From Rhodospirillales bacterium (GTDB lineage Bacteria; Pseudomonadota; Alphaproteobacteria; ATCC43930; CGMCC-115725), in the NCBI GenBank assembly GCA_027315365.1, contig DAHUYF010000055.1, positions 62,001-126,000 on the forward strand: a DNA stretch of 64,000 nt, given 5' to 3'. This document shows positions 52,565 through 61,954 of this stretch, one piece after another (position 1 is the stretch's first letter; every line of letters begins with the position of its first letter). The notes under the pieces are model-generated. The model was not told where the DNA came from. It did no database searches and saw only the letters and a list, made by a program, of their open reading frames with translations. A program made the translations under genes and the position numbers.

Positions 52565-53509
52565 TTGCGCATTCTGGTGGTGGGCGCGGGCGGGATCGGC
52601 GGCTATTTCGGCGGAAGGTTGCTGGAGGCCGGCGGCGACGTCACCTTCCTGGTGCGGCCGCGCCGAGCCGCCGAACTGGCGCATACCGGCCTGGTCATCC
52701 GCAGCCGGCTCGGCGATGTCCGGGTGCCGGCCCCGCCGACGGTCACCGCGGACGCGCTGACGCCGCGCTTCGATCTCATGCTGCTGAGCTGCAAGGCCTA
52801 TGACCTCGAAGGCGCGATGGCGTCCTTCGCACCGGCGATGGCGCCGGAGACCGCGATCCTGCCGCTGCTCAACGGCATGCGCCATCTCGATGCGCTGGCG
52901 GCGCGCTTCGGTGCCGGGCGGGTGCTCGGCGGCCAATGCCTGATTTCGACGGCGCTCGACGCGGAAGGCCGCGTCCTGCACCTCAACGACAGCCATACCC
53001 TCACCTTCGGCGAACGCCGCGGCGGCCGCTCGGCGCGGGCGGAGGCGATCGCCGCCGCGTTCTCGGCTGCCCGCTTCGAGACCAGGCTCAGCGAGGCGAT
53101 CCTGCAGGAGATGTGGGAGAAATGGGTGTTCATCGCCGCCGCGGCGGGCATCACCTGCCTGATGCGCGCCGCGATCGGCGACATCGTCGCCGCCGGCGCG
53201 GCGCCGCTGGCGCTGGCGCTGTTCGAGGAATGCGCCGGCATCGCCGCGGCCGAGGGCTTTCCTCCGCGCGCCGCCTTCCTCGAGCGGATGCGCGCCATCT
53301 TCGCCGCGCCCGGCTCGCTGCTCACCGCGTCGATGCTGCGCGACATCGAGCGCGGCGCAGGGATCGAGGCGGACCACATCCTCGGCGACCTGCTCGGCCG
53401 CGCCGCCGCCTCGTCGCGGGAGCGCTCGCTGCTGGCCATCGCCTACGCCCATCTCAAAGCCTACGAGGCGCGGCGCGCACGCGATGGCGCCGCGCTGCCC
53501 GCCGGCTGA
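52565..53509 (+). CDS. Ketopantoate reductase family protein (ApbA/PanE)
   Basis: 314 residues from TTG 52565, placed just after AGGGAGAG and directly before the Rossmann strand (R-I-L-V-V-G-A-G-G-I-G-G-Y-F-G-G). The NADP motif G7-x-G-x-x-G is complete; later signatures are L-L-L-S-C-K-A-Y-D, W-E-K-W-V-F-I-A-A and the C-terminal S-M-L-R-D-I-E-R-G. PanE makes pantoate from ketopantoate, and panB is encoded 1.6 kb downstream, so a pantothenate role is plausible, but the family also contains other 2-ketoacid reductases. A longer in-frame ATG at 52514 lacks a ribosome site. Confidence 0.85.
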   Translation: MRILVVGAGGIGGYFGGRLLEAGGDVTFLVRPRRAAELAHTGLVIRSRLGDVRVPAPPTVTADALTPRFDLMLLSCKAYDLEGAMASFAPAMAPETAILPLLNGMRHLDALAARFGAGRVLGGQCLISTALDAEGRVLHLNDSHTLTFGERRGGRSARAEAIAAAFSAARFETRLSEAILQEMWEKWVFIAAAAGITCLMRAAIGDIVAAGAAPLALALFEECAGIAAAEGFPPRAAFLERMRAIFAAPGSLLTASMLRDIERGAGIEADHILGDLLGRAAASSRERSLLAIAYAHLKAYEARRARDGAALPAG

Positions 53510-53524
53510 GACCAAGGAGACGCC

Positions 53525-54988
53525 ATGCCGCTCAACGAACCCGCACTCCGCGACGCCGTCGAACCCGCCGGCGGCGCCGCGCCCACGGCCGGGCGTCATG
53601 ATCCGCGCACCCGCCTGCTGCTCGAGGCGCCGATCGCCGCCACCCTGCTGCGGCTGGCCGCGCCCAATATGCTGGTGATGCTGGCGCAGGCATCGACCGG
53701 GCTGATCGAGACCTATTTCATCGGCAAGCTCGGCACCGAACCGCTGGCCGGCGTGGCACTGGTCTTCCCGCTGCTGATGCTGATGCAGATGATGTCGGCG
53801 GGGGCGATGGGCGGCGGAATCTCCTCCGCCATCGCCCGCGCGCTCGGCGCCGGGCGCCGCGGCGACGCCGATGCGCTGGCGTTGCACGCGCTCGCCCTGG
53901 CGCTGGGCTTCGCCCTTGTCTTCATGCTCGCGCTGCTCGGCGGCGGCCGGCATCTCTATCGCGCGATGGGCGGCAGCGGCGGCGTGCTGGCGGCGGCGCT
54001 GGCCTATTCGAACGTGGTCTTCGCCGGCGCCGTCCTGATCTGGGTCTTCAACTCGCTGGCCAACGTCATCCGCGGCACCGGCGACATGGCGACGCCGGCG
54101 ATCGTCACCTGCGCCGGCGTCGTGGCGCTGATCCCGCTCTCGCCCTGCCTGATTTTCGGCTGGGGGCCGTTTCCGCGGCTCGGGATCGCCGGCGGCGCCG
54201 TGGCGATGCTCGCCTTCTACGCCGCCGGCAGCCTCGCCCTGGCGGCATATCTGCGCTCCGGTCGGTGCGTCGTCCGCCTCGCCTTCCGCGGCATGCGCCT
54301 GCGCCGGCGGCTCTTCGCCGACATCCTGCGCGTCGGCGCGGTGGCGGCGCTGATCACGCTGCAGACCAACCTCACCATTGCCATTGCCACCGGCCTGGTC
54401 GGCCGCTTCGGCGCCGGCGCGATCGCCGGCTACGGCACCGGCTCGCGTCTCGAATACCTGCTGGTGCCGCTGGTCTTCGGCCTCGGCGGCCCGCTCGTCG
54501 CGATGGTCGGCACCAATCTCGGCGCCGGAAGGCGCGACCGCGCCTTGCGCACCGCCTGGATCGGCGCCGCCATCGCCTCGGCGCTGTGCGAGGCGATCGG
54601 CCTCGCCGCCGCCGCGGTGCCGGGCGCCTGGCTGCGGCTCTTCGACAGCGATCCCGCGATGCTCGACGCGGGATCGCGCTACCTGCACGCGGTCGGTCCG
54701 GCCTACGGCCTGTTCGGCCTCGGTCTCGCGCTCTACTTCGCCGCGCAAGGCGCCGGGCGGCTGCTCTGGCCGCTGCTGGCGAATGTCGCACGCCTGGCGA
54801 TCGCGGCGGGCGGCGGTCTGCTGGTGCTGCGCTGGGGCGGTGGCCTCACTCCCGTCTTCCTCGCGCTCGCTGCGGCGCTCGCCGCCTTCGGGCTGATCAA
54901 TGCCGCGGCATTGGCCGCCGGCGCGTGGTTCGCCGGTGAAACCGCGCTGCGCCCGCAACCGCTGCTGCGCCCGACCGACCGGCGATGA
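53525..54988 (+). CDS. MATE family efflux transporter
   Basis: 487 residues with 12 helices in two MatE repeats. Typical elements are L-A-A-P-N-M-L-V-M-L-A-Q, I-G-K-L-G-T-E-P-L-A-G-V-A-L-V-F-P, V-F-N-S-L-A-N-V-I-R-G-T-G-D-M and G-P-L-V-A-M-V-G-T-N-L-G-A-G-R-R-D-R-A. It should export cationic compounds with Na+ or H+ exchange. It lies 15 bases after the PanE-like gene, thus in the same transcript and perhaps under the same MarR promoter. Confidence 0.93.
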   Translation: MPLNEPALRDAVEPAGGAAPTAGRHDPRTRLLLEAPIAATLLRLAAPNMLVMLAQASTGLIETYFIGKLGTEPLAGVALVFPLLMLMQMMSAGAMGGGISSAIARALGAGRRGDADALALHALALALGFALVFMLALLGGGRHLYRAMGGSGGVLAAALAYSNVVFAGAVLIWVFNSLANVIRGTGDMATPAIVTCAGVVALIPLSPCLIFGWGPFPRLGIAGGAVAMLAFYAAGSLALAAYLRSGRCVVRLAFRGMRLRRRLFADILRVGAVAALITLQTNLTIAIATGLVGRFGAGAIAGYGTGSRLEYLLVPLVFGLGGPLVAMVGTNLGAGRRDRALRTAWIGAAIASALCEAIGLAAAAVPGAWLRLFDSDPAMLDAGSRYLHAVGPAYGLFGLGLALYFAAQGAGRLLWPLLANVARLAIAAGGGLLVLRWGGGLTPVFLALAAALAAFGLINAAALAAGAWFAGETALRPQPLLRPTDRR

Positions 54989-55116
54989 CGGCGCCGGGAG
55001 CGCAGCCGGTGCCCGGCAGCATTGCCCTTCCGTAAGGGCGCCCCCGGCGGTAAAGACCTCCGATCCGCCCCCGCCGCAAGCCTGTCGGCCGGGAGCCTGG
55101 GTCGGGAGTATGGACC

Positions 55117-55956
55117 GTGAGCGTCACCGCCGAGACCAAGCGACTAACGCCCAGCGATCTGCGCCTGCGCAAGGGCGCGGAACCGTTGGTCTGCCTCACC
55201 GCCTACACCACGCCCATGGCGCGGCTGTTCGATCCCTCCTGCGATCTGTTGCTGGTCGGCGATTCCCTCGGCATGGTGCTCTATGGCTTCGACACCACGC
55301 TTCCGGTCACGCTCGAGATGATGATCGCCCATGCCGGCGCCGTGATGCGCGGCTCGCGCCGGGCCTGCGTCATCGTCGACCTGCCCTGGGGCGCCTATCA
55401 GGAAACGCCGGAGCAGGCTTTCCGCAATTCCGCGCGCGCCATGGCAGAAAGCGGCTGCGCCGGCGTCAAGATCGAGGGCGGCGAGGTCATGGCCGAAACC
55501 ATCCGCTTCCTGGTCGGGCGCGGCGTGCCGGTGCTCGCCCATATCGGGCTGCAGCCGCAATCGGTGCATGCGCTGGGGGGATTCCGCGCCCAGGGAAAGA
55601 GCGCGGCCGAGGCCGAGCGCATCCTCGCCGATGCCCGCGCGGTGGCCGAGGCCGGCGCCTTCGCGGTGGTGGTCGAAGGCACCACCGAGGCGGTGGCGCG
55701 CGCAGTGACCGAGGCGATCGACATTCCGACCATCGGCATCGGCGCCTCGGCGCGTTGCGACGGACAGGTGCTGGTGAGCGAAGACATGCTCGGGCTGTTC
55801 ACCGAGTTCAAGCCGCGCTTCGTCAAGCGCTATGCCGATCTCGCGCCGGCGATCGCCGCCGCGGCGGCGGCCTATGCCGCCGATGTCCGCGCGCGGCGCT
55901 TCCCCGGCGCCGAGCATGTCTATGGCGCGCCGCCCGCGGCGGCGGGCCCCCAATAG
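55117..55956 (+). CDS. panB: 3-methyl-2-oxobutanoate hydroxymethyltransferase
   Basis: 279 residues, the usual PanB length. Signatures: [49 protein letters not shown] and [18 protein letters not shown]. The enzyme adds the hydroxymethyl group of methylene-tetrahydrofolate to 2-oxoisovalerate, first step of pantothenate synthesis. GTG start at 55117 follows GGGAGT. panC is not adjacent. 54989-55116 holds no gene. Confidence 0.95.
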   Translation: MSVTAETKRLTPSDLRLRKGAEPLVCLTAYTTPMARLFDPSCDLLLVGDSLGMVLYGFDTTLPVTLEMMIAHAGAVMRGSRRACVIVDLPWGAYQETPEQAFRNSARAMAESGCAGVKIEGGEVMAETIRFLVGRGVPVLAHIGLQPQSVHALGGFRAQGKSAAEAERILADARAVAEAGAFAVVVEGTTEAVARAVTEAIDIPTIGIGASARCDGQVLVSEDMLGLFTEFKPRFVKRYADLAPAIAAAAAAYAADVRARRFPGAEHVYGAPPAAAGPQ

Positions 55957-55966
55957 CCGCGCGGCG

Positions 55967-56791
55967 TCAGCCGGCGGCGAAGGCCGCGAGATCGGCGTTG
56001 ACGCGGTCCATATGCGTGTACATCAGCCCATGCGGCGCGCCTTCGTATATCTTGAAGGTGCAACCGGGAATGAGCGCGGCGGTCGGCCGGCCGGTCAGCG
56101 CCAGCGGCGCCGAGACGTCCTTGTCGCCATGCAGCAGCAGCGTCGGTACCGCGATGCGCCCGAGCTCGGCGCGGAAGTCGGTGCCGGCGACCGCGCGATT
56201 GCATTCTATGGCGACGGGGAGCGAAATCTCCAGCAGCAGATCGATGCCCCATTTCATCAGTGCCGGCGAGGTTTCCGGCGTGAAGAACGGCGCCGTGTTG
56301 TCGGCCACCCATTTCGGGAAATCCCGCCGCCATTGCGCGCGCACCGCTTCGAGCGCGGCGGCGGGAAAGCCGTCGGGATTGTCCTCCGTCCGGGTCAGGA
56401 GCGGCGTGGTCGGCGCGAGCAGCGCGATGCGCTTCACCCGGGAACCGCCGTGGCGCGTGAGATAGCGCACGATCTCGCCCGCGCCCATGGAATGGCCGAC
56501 CAGGGTCAAGCCGCCGAGATCGAGCGCGTCGATCACCGCCGCCACATCGTCGGCGAGCGTGTCGTAATCGTAGCCCGCCGCCGCCGGATCCGAGCCGCCA
56601 TGGCCGCGGCGGTCGAAGCCGATGCAGCGCAGCCCGCGCTCGGCGAGCGCCGCGAACTGATAGTCCCACATCCGCGTCTGCATCGCCCAGCTGTGCAGGA
56701 AGAGGACGGGCGCGCCCCGTCCCCACTGGCGCCAATGAAGCCGCGTGCCGTCGCGGCTCTCGATGAAGGGCGAACGCTGCCTGCCGGCCAT
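55967..56791 (-). CDS. Alpha/beta hydrolase, non-haem peroxidase-like
   Basis: 274 residues. Oxyanion strand V-L-F-L-H-S-W-A (29-36), nucleophile G-H-S-M-G-A with S101, acid D in L-L-H-G-D-K-D and the final histidine in [11 protein letters not shown]. The pattern [11 protein letters not shown] is that of chloroperoxidase/esterase group members such as RsbQ-like and arylesterase-type enzymes. The substrate is unknown. ATG 56791 follows GAGAGAGGTG and starts the protein core. Convergent with panB, 10 bases apart. Confidence 0.88.
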   Translation of the reverse strand: MAGRQRSPFIESRDGTRLHWRQWGRGAPVLFLHSWAMQTRMWDYQFAALAERGLRCIGFDRRGHGGSDPAAAGYDYDTLADDVAAVIDALDLGGLTLVGHSMGAGEIVRYLTRHGGSRVKRIALLAPTTPLLTRTEDNPDGFPAAALEAVRAQWRRDFPKWVADNTAPFFTPETSPALMKWGIDLLLEISLPVAIECNRAVAGTDFRAELGRIAVPTLLLHGDKDVSAPLALTGRPTAALIPGCTFKIYEGAPHGLMYTHMDRVNADLAAFAAG

Positions 56792-57023
56792 GACTGCACC
56801 TCTCTCGCTGATACCGGCGCCATCATCGCGGCCTGCGCCGCGGCGCTCAATTACGCGGGAGGTAATGTTCTCGCCGGCGCTCTCGGCCGTTGCCCGGCCG
56901 GCACCGCGCCGCGGCCGCATCGCCCGACCGCGCGGCTCCGCGCCATCCCGCTCCGCCTGGCGCAACTCTTGCGAAAGGGCTCTGATACCCGTAACACATG
57001 CCCCTCCTGCCTGGAGATCGACA

Positions 57024-57620
57024 ATGCCCGAGTTGCCGTCGGACGCCGTCCTCGACACGCTGCTGCGCGAAGCGCGGGGGACACAGAATGCCTGGCAGGA
57101 TCGCGCCGTCGACGATGCCCTGCTGCACCGGCTCTACGACCTCTTCCGCTGGGGGCCGACCTCGGCGAATTGCAGCCCGGCGCGGGTGCTCTTCCTGAAG
57201 TCGCGCGACGCGAAGGAGCGGCTCGGGCCGGCGCTGAGCGCAAACAATCTCGACAAGACGATGGCGGCGCCGGTCACCGCGATCGTCGCCTACGACACGC
57301 GGTTCTACGACTTCCTGCCCAAGCTGTTCCCGCGCAACCCGGCGGCGAAATCCTGGTTCACCTCGAGCCCGGCCTTCGCCGCCGAGACCGCCTTCCGCAA
57401 CGGCACGCTGCAGGGCGCCTATCTCATCATCGCCGCCCGCGCCCTCGGCCTCGATTGCGGCGCCATGTCAGGCTTCAAGAATGCCGTCGTCGACCAGGAA
57501 TTCTTCCCGGACGGCCGGCTCAAATCGAACTTTCTGTGCAATCTCGGCTATGCCGTGCCGGGCGGCCTGCCGCCGCGCGACCCGCGCCTCTCCTTCGACG
57601 AGGCCTGCCAGATCCTGTGA
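57024..57620 (+). CDS. Nitroreductase family protein, RutE/HadB-like (malonic semialdehyde reductase type)
   Basis: 198 residues. The flavin-binding features of the small nitroreductase group are present: [17 protein letters not shown], then [45 protein letters not shown]. This matches RutE, which reduces malonic semialdehyde in the pyrimidine Rut pathway, and related HadB-like enzymes. No other rut genes are near. ATG 57024 follows a GGAG site. The 56792-57023 divergent region holds promoters but no gene. Confidence 0.87.
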   Translation: MPELPSDAVLDTLLREARGTQNAWQDRAVDDALLHRLYDLFRWGPTSANCSPARVLFLKSRDAKERLGPALSANNLDKTMAAPVTAIVAYDTRFYDFLPKLFPRNPAAKSWFTSSPAFAAETAFRNGTLQGAYLIIAARALGLDCGAMSGFKNAVVDQEFFPDGRLKSNFLCNLGYAVPGGLPPRDPRLSFDEACQIL

Positions 57621-57726
57621 CCGCACGGTGGCGCGTTCGACCGTCGCCCCGGGCCGCGGGCTTCCCGTCGGAAGCGTCTTGGTAAAGCCGTTCTGGAAAT
57701 CGACACCGAGACGCCCGAGCGCGCGG

Positions 57727-60150
57727 CTATCCGGCCGCGGCGCCGCGGCCCGGATCTTCCGGCGACCAGCGCCAGTCTCTCACCTCGGGCATGTCCTCGC
57801 CGTATCGGCAGATATAGGCCTTGTGCTCGATCAGCCGGTCGCGCAGCGCCTGCTTGGCATAGGCCGCCCGGGAGCCGAGCTGCGGCAGCCGGTCGATCAC
57901 GTCGGCGGCGAGGTGAAAGCGGTCGAGGCTGTTGCGCACCACCATGTCGAACGGCGTCGTGGTCGTGCCCTCCTCCTTGTAGCCGCGGACATGGAAATTG
58001 TCGTGGTTCGTCCGCCGGTAGGTCAGCCGATGGATCAGCCAGGGATAGCCGTGATGGGCGAAGATCACCGGCTTGTCGGCGGTGAAGAGCGCGTCGAAAT
58101 CGGGGTCGGTGAGCCCGTGCGGATGCTCCTCATGCGGCTGCAGCGTCATGAGGTCGACGACGTTCACCACCCGGATCCTGAGATCGGGCAGGTGCCGCCG
58201 CAGCAGCTCGACCGCGGCCAGCGTCTCCAGGGTCGGCACGTCGCCGGCGCATGCCATCACCGCGTCGGGCTCGACGCCGCGGTCGTTGCTCGCCCATTCC
58301 CAGATGCCGATGCCGGCGGTGCAGTGCTTGATCGCGGCGTCGAGGCCGAGCCATTGCGGCTGCTTCTGCTTGCCGGCAACGATGACGTTGATGCGGTTCC
58401 AGCTCCTGAGGCAGTGATCGGCGACGAACAGCAGCGAGTTGGCGTCGGGCGGCAGGTAGACGCGCACGATGTCGGCCTTCTTGTTGCAGACGTAGTCGAT
58501 GAAGCCGGGGTCCTGATGGCTGAAGCCGTTATGGTCCTGGCGCCAGACATGCGAGGTGAGCAGGTAGTTGAGCGACGGGATCGGCCGTCGCCAGGCGATC
58601 TCGCGGCACACCTTCAGCCATTTGGCGTGCTGGTTGAACATGGAATCGACGATGTGGACGAAGGCCTCGTAGCAGTTGAAGAGACCGTGTCGGCCGGTCA
58701 GGAGATAGCCTTCGAGCCAGCCCTGGCAGGTATGCTCGGAGAGGATCTCCATCACCCGGCCGTCGGGCGCCAGATGCTCGTCATAGGCGACGGTCTCGGC
58801 GTCCCAGGCGCGATCGGTCGCTTCGAAGACATGCGACAGCCGGTTCGACGCGGTCTCGTCGGGACCGAAGATGCGGAAATTCCGCCGCGCGGCGCTGGCG
58901 CGCAGCACGTCGCGGAGGTATTGCGCCAGCACCGCCGTCGCCTCGGCGCTGTCCCTCCCCGGCTCGTCGACCGCGACCGCATAGGCGGCGATATCGGGCA
59001 GTTCGAGCTCGCGCATCAGGAGCCCGCCATTGGCATGCGGGTTGGCGCTCATGCGGCGCTCGCCGGAAGGCGCCAGCGCCGCGATCGCGGGGCGGATCAT
59101 GCCCTCGGCGTCGAACAGCTCCTCCGGCCGGTAGCTTTTCATCCACGCTTCGAGCAGCCGGATGTGATCGGGCCGGGTCGCCATCTCCGCGATCGGCACC
59201 TGGTGCGAGCGCCAGAAGCCTTCGGTCTTGAGCCCGTCCACCTCCTTGGGCCCGGTCCAGCCCTTCGGCGTCTTGAGGATGATCATCGGCCAGGCCGGGC
59301 GCACCCCGCCGCGCCGCTGCCGCGCCGCGGCCTGGATCTCGCGGATCTCGTCGAACACCCGGTCCAGCGTCGCGGCCATGAGCTGGTGCATCGCCATGGG
59401 ATCGTCGCCTTCGACCAGGTGGGGCTTGTAGCCGTATCCCACGAAGAGGCTGTCGAGCTCGCTTGCGCCGATGCGCGCCAGCACCGTCGGGTTGGCGATC
59501 TTGTAGCCGTTCAGATGCAGGATCGGCAGCACCGCGCCGTCGGTGGCCGGGTTGAGGAATTTGTTGGAATGCCATGACGTGGCCATCGGCCCGGTCTCCG
59601 CCTCGCCGTCGCCGACGACGCAGGCGACGGTGAGCCCGGGATTGTCGAAGGCCGCGCCATAGGCATGCGACAGCGCATAGCCGAGCTCGCCGCCCTCGTG
59701 GATCGAGCCCGGCGTCTCCGGCGCCGCGTGGCTCGGGATGCCGCCGGGAAAGCTGAACTGCTTGAAGAGGCGCCGCATGCCGCGGGCATTCTGCGGCACA
59801 TGCGGATAGATCTCGCTGTAGCGGCCTTCGAGCCAGGTGTTGGCGACGATGCCGGGCCCGCCATGGCCGGGGCCGGCGATGTAGATCATGTCGAGATCGC
59901 GCGCCTTGATCGCCCGGTTCAGATGCGCATAGACGAAATTCAGCCCCGGCGTCGTGCCCCAATGGCCGAGAAGCCGCGGCTTGATGTGGTGAAGCGCCAG
60001 CGGCTCGCTCAGCAGCGGATTGTCGAGCAGATAGATCTCGCCGACCGAGAGGTAATTCGCCGCCCGCCACCAGGCGTCGATCAGCGCTATATCCTTGGCC
60101 GACAGCGGGCCGCCCTCGCTCGCCTGCCGGCCGATTTCGGATTTTGCCAT
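57727..60150 (-). CDS. xfp: Phosphoketolase (xylulose-5-phosphate/fructose-6-phosphate type)
   Basis: 807 residues, full length. Thiamine diphosphate site G-D-G-E-A-E-T-G-P at 180-188; family motifs [10 protein letters not shown] (91-100), L-G-H-W-G-T-T-P-G (61-69), and the phosphate-binding [13 protein letters not shown]. It cleaves xylulose-5-phosphate or fructose-6-phosphate into acetyl phosphate plus an aldose phosphate. No acetate kinase or phosphotransacetylase gene is adjacent, so acetyl phosphate must be used elsewhere. The flanking 57621-57726 and 60151-60345 regions have no gene. Confidence 0.96.
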   Translation of the reverse strand: MAKSEIGRQASEGGPLSAKDIALIDAWWRAANYLSVGEIYLLDNPLLSEPLALHHIKPRLLGHWGTTPGLNFVYAHLNRAIKARDLDMIYIAGPGHGGPGIVANTWLEGRYSEIYPHVPQNARGMRRLFKQFSFPGGIPSHAAPETPGSIHEGGELGYALSHAYGAAFDNPGLTVACVVGDGEAETGPMATSWHSNKFLNPATDGAVLPILHLNGYKIANPTVLARIGASELDSLFVGYGYKPHLVEGDDPMAMHQLMAATLDRVFDEIREIQAAARQRRGGVRPAWPMIILKTPKGWTGPKEVDGLKTEGFWRSHQVPIAEMATRPDHIRLLEAWMKSYRPEELFDAEGMIRPAIAALAPSGERRMSANPHANGGLLMRELELPDIAAYAVAVDEPGRDSAEATAVLAQYLRDVLRASAARRNFRIFGPDETASNRLSHVFEATDRAWDAETVAYDEHLAPDGRVMEILSEHTCQGWLEGYLLTGRHGLFNCYEAFVHIVDSMFNQHAKWLKVCREIAWRRPIPSLNYLLTSHVWRQDHNGFSHQDPGFIDYVCNKKADIVRVYLPPDANSLLFVADHCLRSWNRINVIVAGKQKQPQWLGLDAAIKHCTAGIGIWEWASNDRGVEPDAVMACAGDVPTLETLAAVELLRRHLPDLRIRVVNVVDLMTLQPHEEHPHGLTDPDFDALFTADKPVIFAHHGYPWLIHRLTYRRTNHDNFHVRGYKEEGTTTTPFDMVVRNSLDRFHLAADVIDRLPQLGSRAAYAKQALRDRLIEHKAYICRYGEDMPEVRDWRWSPEDPGRGAAAG

Positions 60151-60345
60151 GCGCCGCCCTCCGCTTTCCCGGCGTCGCCGGCGCCGCCGCGCGTCGCGGC
60201 CACGCGGTCATGCCGCCAAGGAAAACGGCAGCGGCGCGCAATGATCCCATCCGCCGCGTCGGGCGGAGGTCGCGCGCAGGTCGTCGCCGCGGCCTCCGCA
60301 TTGCGCCGGCGCCGCGCGAGCAATGAGCCGCTGCGCCGCCGGTTT

Positions 60346-60975
60346 CTATTCCGCTCCCACGGCAAGCGGCAGATGCGTGTCCAGCCAGGAACGCAGCTCC
60401 GCTTCGGCCGGCCTCGATCGCTCCGATCGCCCCTCTGCCGCTTCCAGATGAAGGAAGCGCGGCTCCCGAATCCCCAGCGTCGCCAGCACCGCTCCAAGGT
60501 AGGGCGTCAGGAAATCCGGCTGGCGCGCGCGCTCGCCGGCGATGAACCCGCCGGTCGCGACGACGACATAAGCCGGCCGGTCGGCAAGCAGCCCCGCCTT
60601 TCCCGCCGGCGTCCGCCGGAACGTCCGCCCGATGCGAAGGACCTGGTCGATCCACGCCTTCAGCGGCGCGGGCACGGTGAAATTGTGCATCGGCGTGCCG
60701 ATGACCAGGACGCTGGTCGCTTCGAGTTCGGCGATGAGCGCTTCCGACGCCTCGAGCGCCTGCCGCTGCGCGGGGGTATGCTCGGCGGCCGGAAGGCGTA
60801 TCGCCTCGCTGAAGGCCTCGTCGATCAGCGGCGGCGGATGCACGGCAAGATCGCGTCGCAGCAGGCCCAGGCCCGGTTCCCGCCGCTTCAGCCGATCGAC
60901 AAGCTGCTCGGCCGCCGCGCGGCTCCGGGAGCGCGCGAAACGCGGGCTGCATTCGACCAGCAGCACCGCGCTCAT
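60346..60975 (-). CDS. FMN-dependent NADH-azoreductase/quinone reductase (AzoR-like)
   Basis: 209 residues, flavodoxin-like fold 2. Phosphate-binding loop S-P-R-F-A-R-S-R-S (10-18), then the highly characteristic P-M-H-N-F-T-V-P-A-P-L-K-A-W-I-D-Q-V and R-T-F. The enzyme reduces quinones and azo compounds by two electrons, guarding against quinone stress. The ATG at 60975 overlaps the stop of the GNAT gene; it is the last gene of a three-gene operon divergent from the MocR regulator. Confidence 0.92.
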   Translation of the reverse strand: MSAVLLVECSPRFARSRSRAAAEQLVDRLKRREPGLGLLRRDLAVHPPPLIDEAFSEAIRLPAAEHTPAQRQALEASEALIAELEATSVLVIGTPMHNFTVPAPLKAWIDQVLRIGRTFRRTPAGKAGLLADRPAYVVVATGGFIAGERARQPDFLTPYLGAVLATLGIREPRFLHLEAAEGRSERSRPAEAELRSWLDTHLPLAVGAE

Positions 60976-61406
60976 GCCAGGCGCTTGGCGAAATGCAGCG
61001 CGGCCGAGAGCATGCCCCGGCGAAAGTAGAAGCGCTGGGCGAACGCGTTGCCCAGCCCGGTATCGAGCGTCATCCAGAGGCAGCCGCCCGCCTGCGCCAG
61101 GCGCGCCACCTCGTCGAGCAGCGCCGCACCGGCCCCGCGGCGCCGCTCGCCTTCCAGCACGGCGAGATCGTCGACATAAACGAAGCGTCCGCGTATCAGG
61201 TTTTCCTGCAGCCGATACCCGGCGGCGCCGATGACGCGCTCGCCGTGCCAGGCGATCAGCAGCCGATAGCCCGCTTCCTGCTGGCGTCGCACCCGCGCCA
61301 CGAGTTCCTCCCGGTCGGCGAGCTGCGGGCGAAGCTGCTGCAGCACCGGGAAACACGCCGCGACGTCGCCGTCGTCCGCGGCATGACGCAGCTCGATCGC
61401 CGTCAT
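60972..61406 (-). CDS. GNAT family N-acetyltransferase
   Basis: 144 residues. Acetyl-CoA-binding loop R-R-R-G-A-G-A-A (88-95) preceded by F-V-Y-V-D-D-L-A-V-L, with a typical N-terminal R-H-A-A-D-D-G-D-V-A-A-C-F-P. The acceptor is unknown. It overlaps both neighbours (ATGA with the AzoR-like gene and with the AhpD-like gene), so the three proteins are produced together. Confidence 0.9.
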   Translation of the reverse strand: MTAIELRHAADDGDVAACFPVLQQLRPQLADREELVARVRRQQEAGYRLLIAWHGERVIGAAGYRLQENLIRGRFVYVDDLAVLEGERRRGAGAALLDEVARLAQAGGCLWMTLDTGLGNAFAQRFYFRRGMLSAALHFAKRLA

Positions 61407-61867
61407 CCTGCCTCCGGCGCGCGATCGGCATCGGGCACGTAGCGCATGCCGATCGCCAGCCGGTTCCAGAGATTGATCATGCCGACCAGAATGGTGAGGT
61501 CGACGATCTCCTTGTCCGAGAAGTGCTGCCGCAGCGCCGCGTAATCGGCGTCGGACGCGTGTTTGTCCGCGACCAGGGTCAGCGCCTCGGTCCAGGCCAG
61601 CGCGGCGCGCTCGGCGGCCGCATAGAGCGGCGATTCCCGCCAGCCGTTGAGCAGATAAAGCCGCTGCTCGGTCTCGCCGCGCTTGCGCGCATCCCTGCTG
61701 TGCATGTCGAGACAGAAGGCGCAGCCGTTGATCTGGGACGCGCGCATCTTCACCAGTTCGATCAGGCGATGAGGCAATCCGCTGCGCTGAATGTAGGCTT
61801 CGACGCCGCGCAGCGCGGCATGGCCGTCGGGGGCGATTTCCGGGGTCAGCAGGCGTTCGGCATGCAT
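61403..61867 (-). CDS. Carboxymuconolactone decarboxylase/AhpD-like protein
   Basis: 154 residues. The CxxC motif C49-A-F-C52 with H56 and an upstream helix R-L-I-E-L-V-K-M-R-A-S-Q-I-N-G is the alkylhydroperoxidase D signature; E39-like and H-F-S-D-K-E-I-V-D-L-T follow. It probably acts as a thiol peroxidase or related antioxidant enzyme. ATG 61867 has a GGAG ribosome site 9 bases before; an ATG at 61882 lacks one. It heads the operon. Confidence 0.9.
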   Translation of the reverse strand: MHAERLLTPEIAPDGHAALRGVEAYIQRSGLPHRLIELVKMRASQINGCAFCLDMHSRDARKRGETEQRLYLLNGWRESPLYAAAERAALAWTEALTLVADKHASDADYAALRQHFSDKEIVDLTILVGMINLWNRLAIGMRYVPDADRAPEAG

Positions 61868-61886
61868 GGTTTTTTTCTCCATCAGG

Positions 61887-61916
61887 CGATGGCCCGAGGA
61901 TGGCGCGCCGATGGCC
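61887..61916. promoter_or_regulatory. Direct-repeat operator candidate for the MocR regulator
   Basis: The 8-mer CGATGGCC occurs at 61887-61894 and 61909-61916, spaced 22 bases start to start (about two helical turns), in the 87-base gap between the AhpD-like gene and the MocR gene. Direct repeats are usual for MocR/PdxR operators. A partial third copy (GATGGC) starts near 61899. Confidence 0.5.
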
Positions 61917-61954
61917 TATCGTCTTGCGCCAACATCCGCTAAAGAGACTGGGCC

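Noticed and set aside
52484-54958. Long minus-strand frame opposite the PanE-like and MATE genes
   Set aside because: Antisense shadow; the plus-strand genes have clear Rossmann and MATE signatures.
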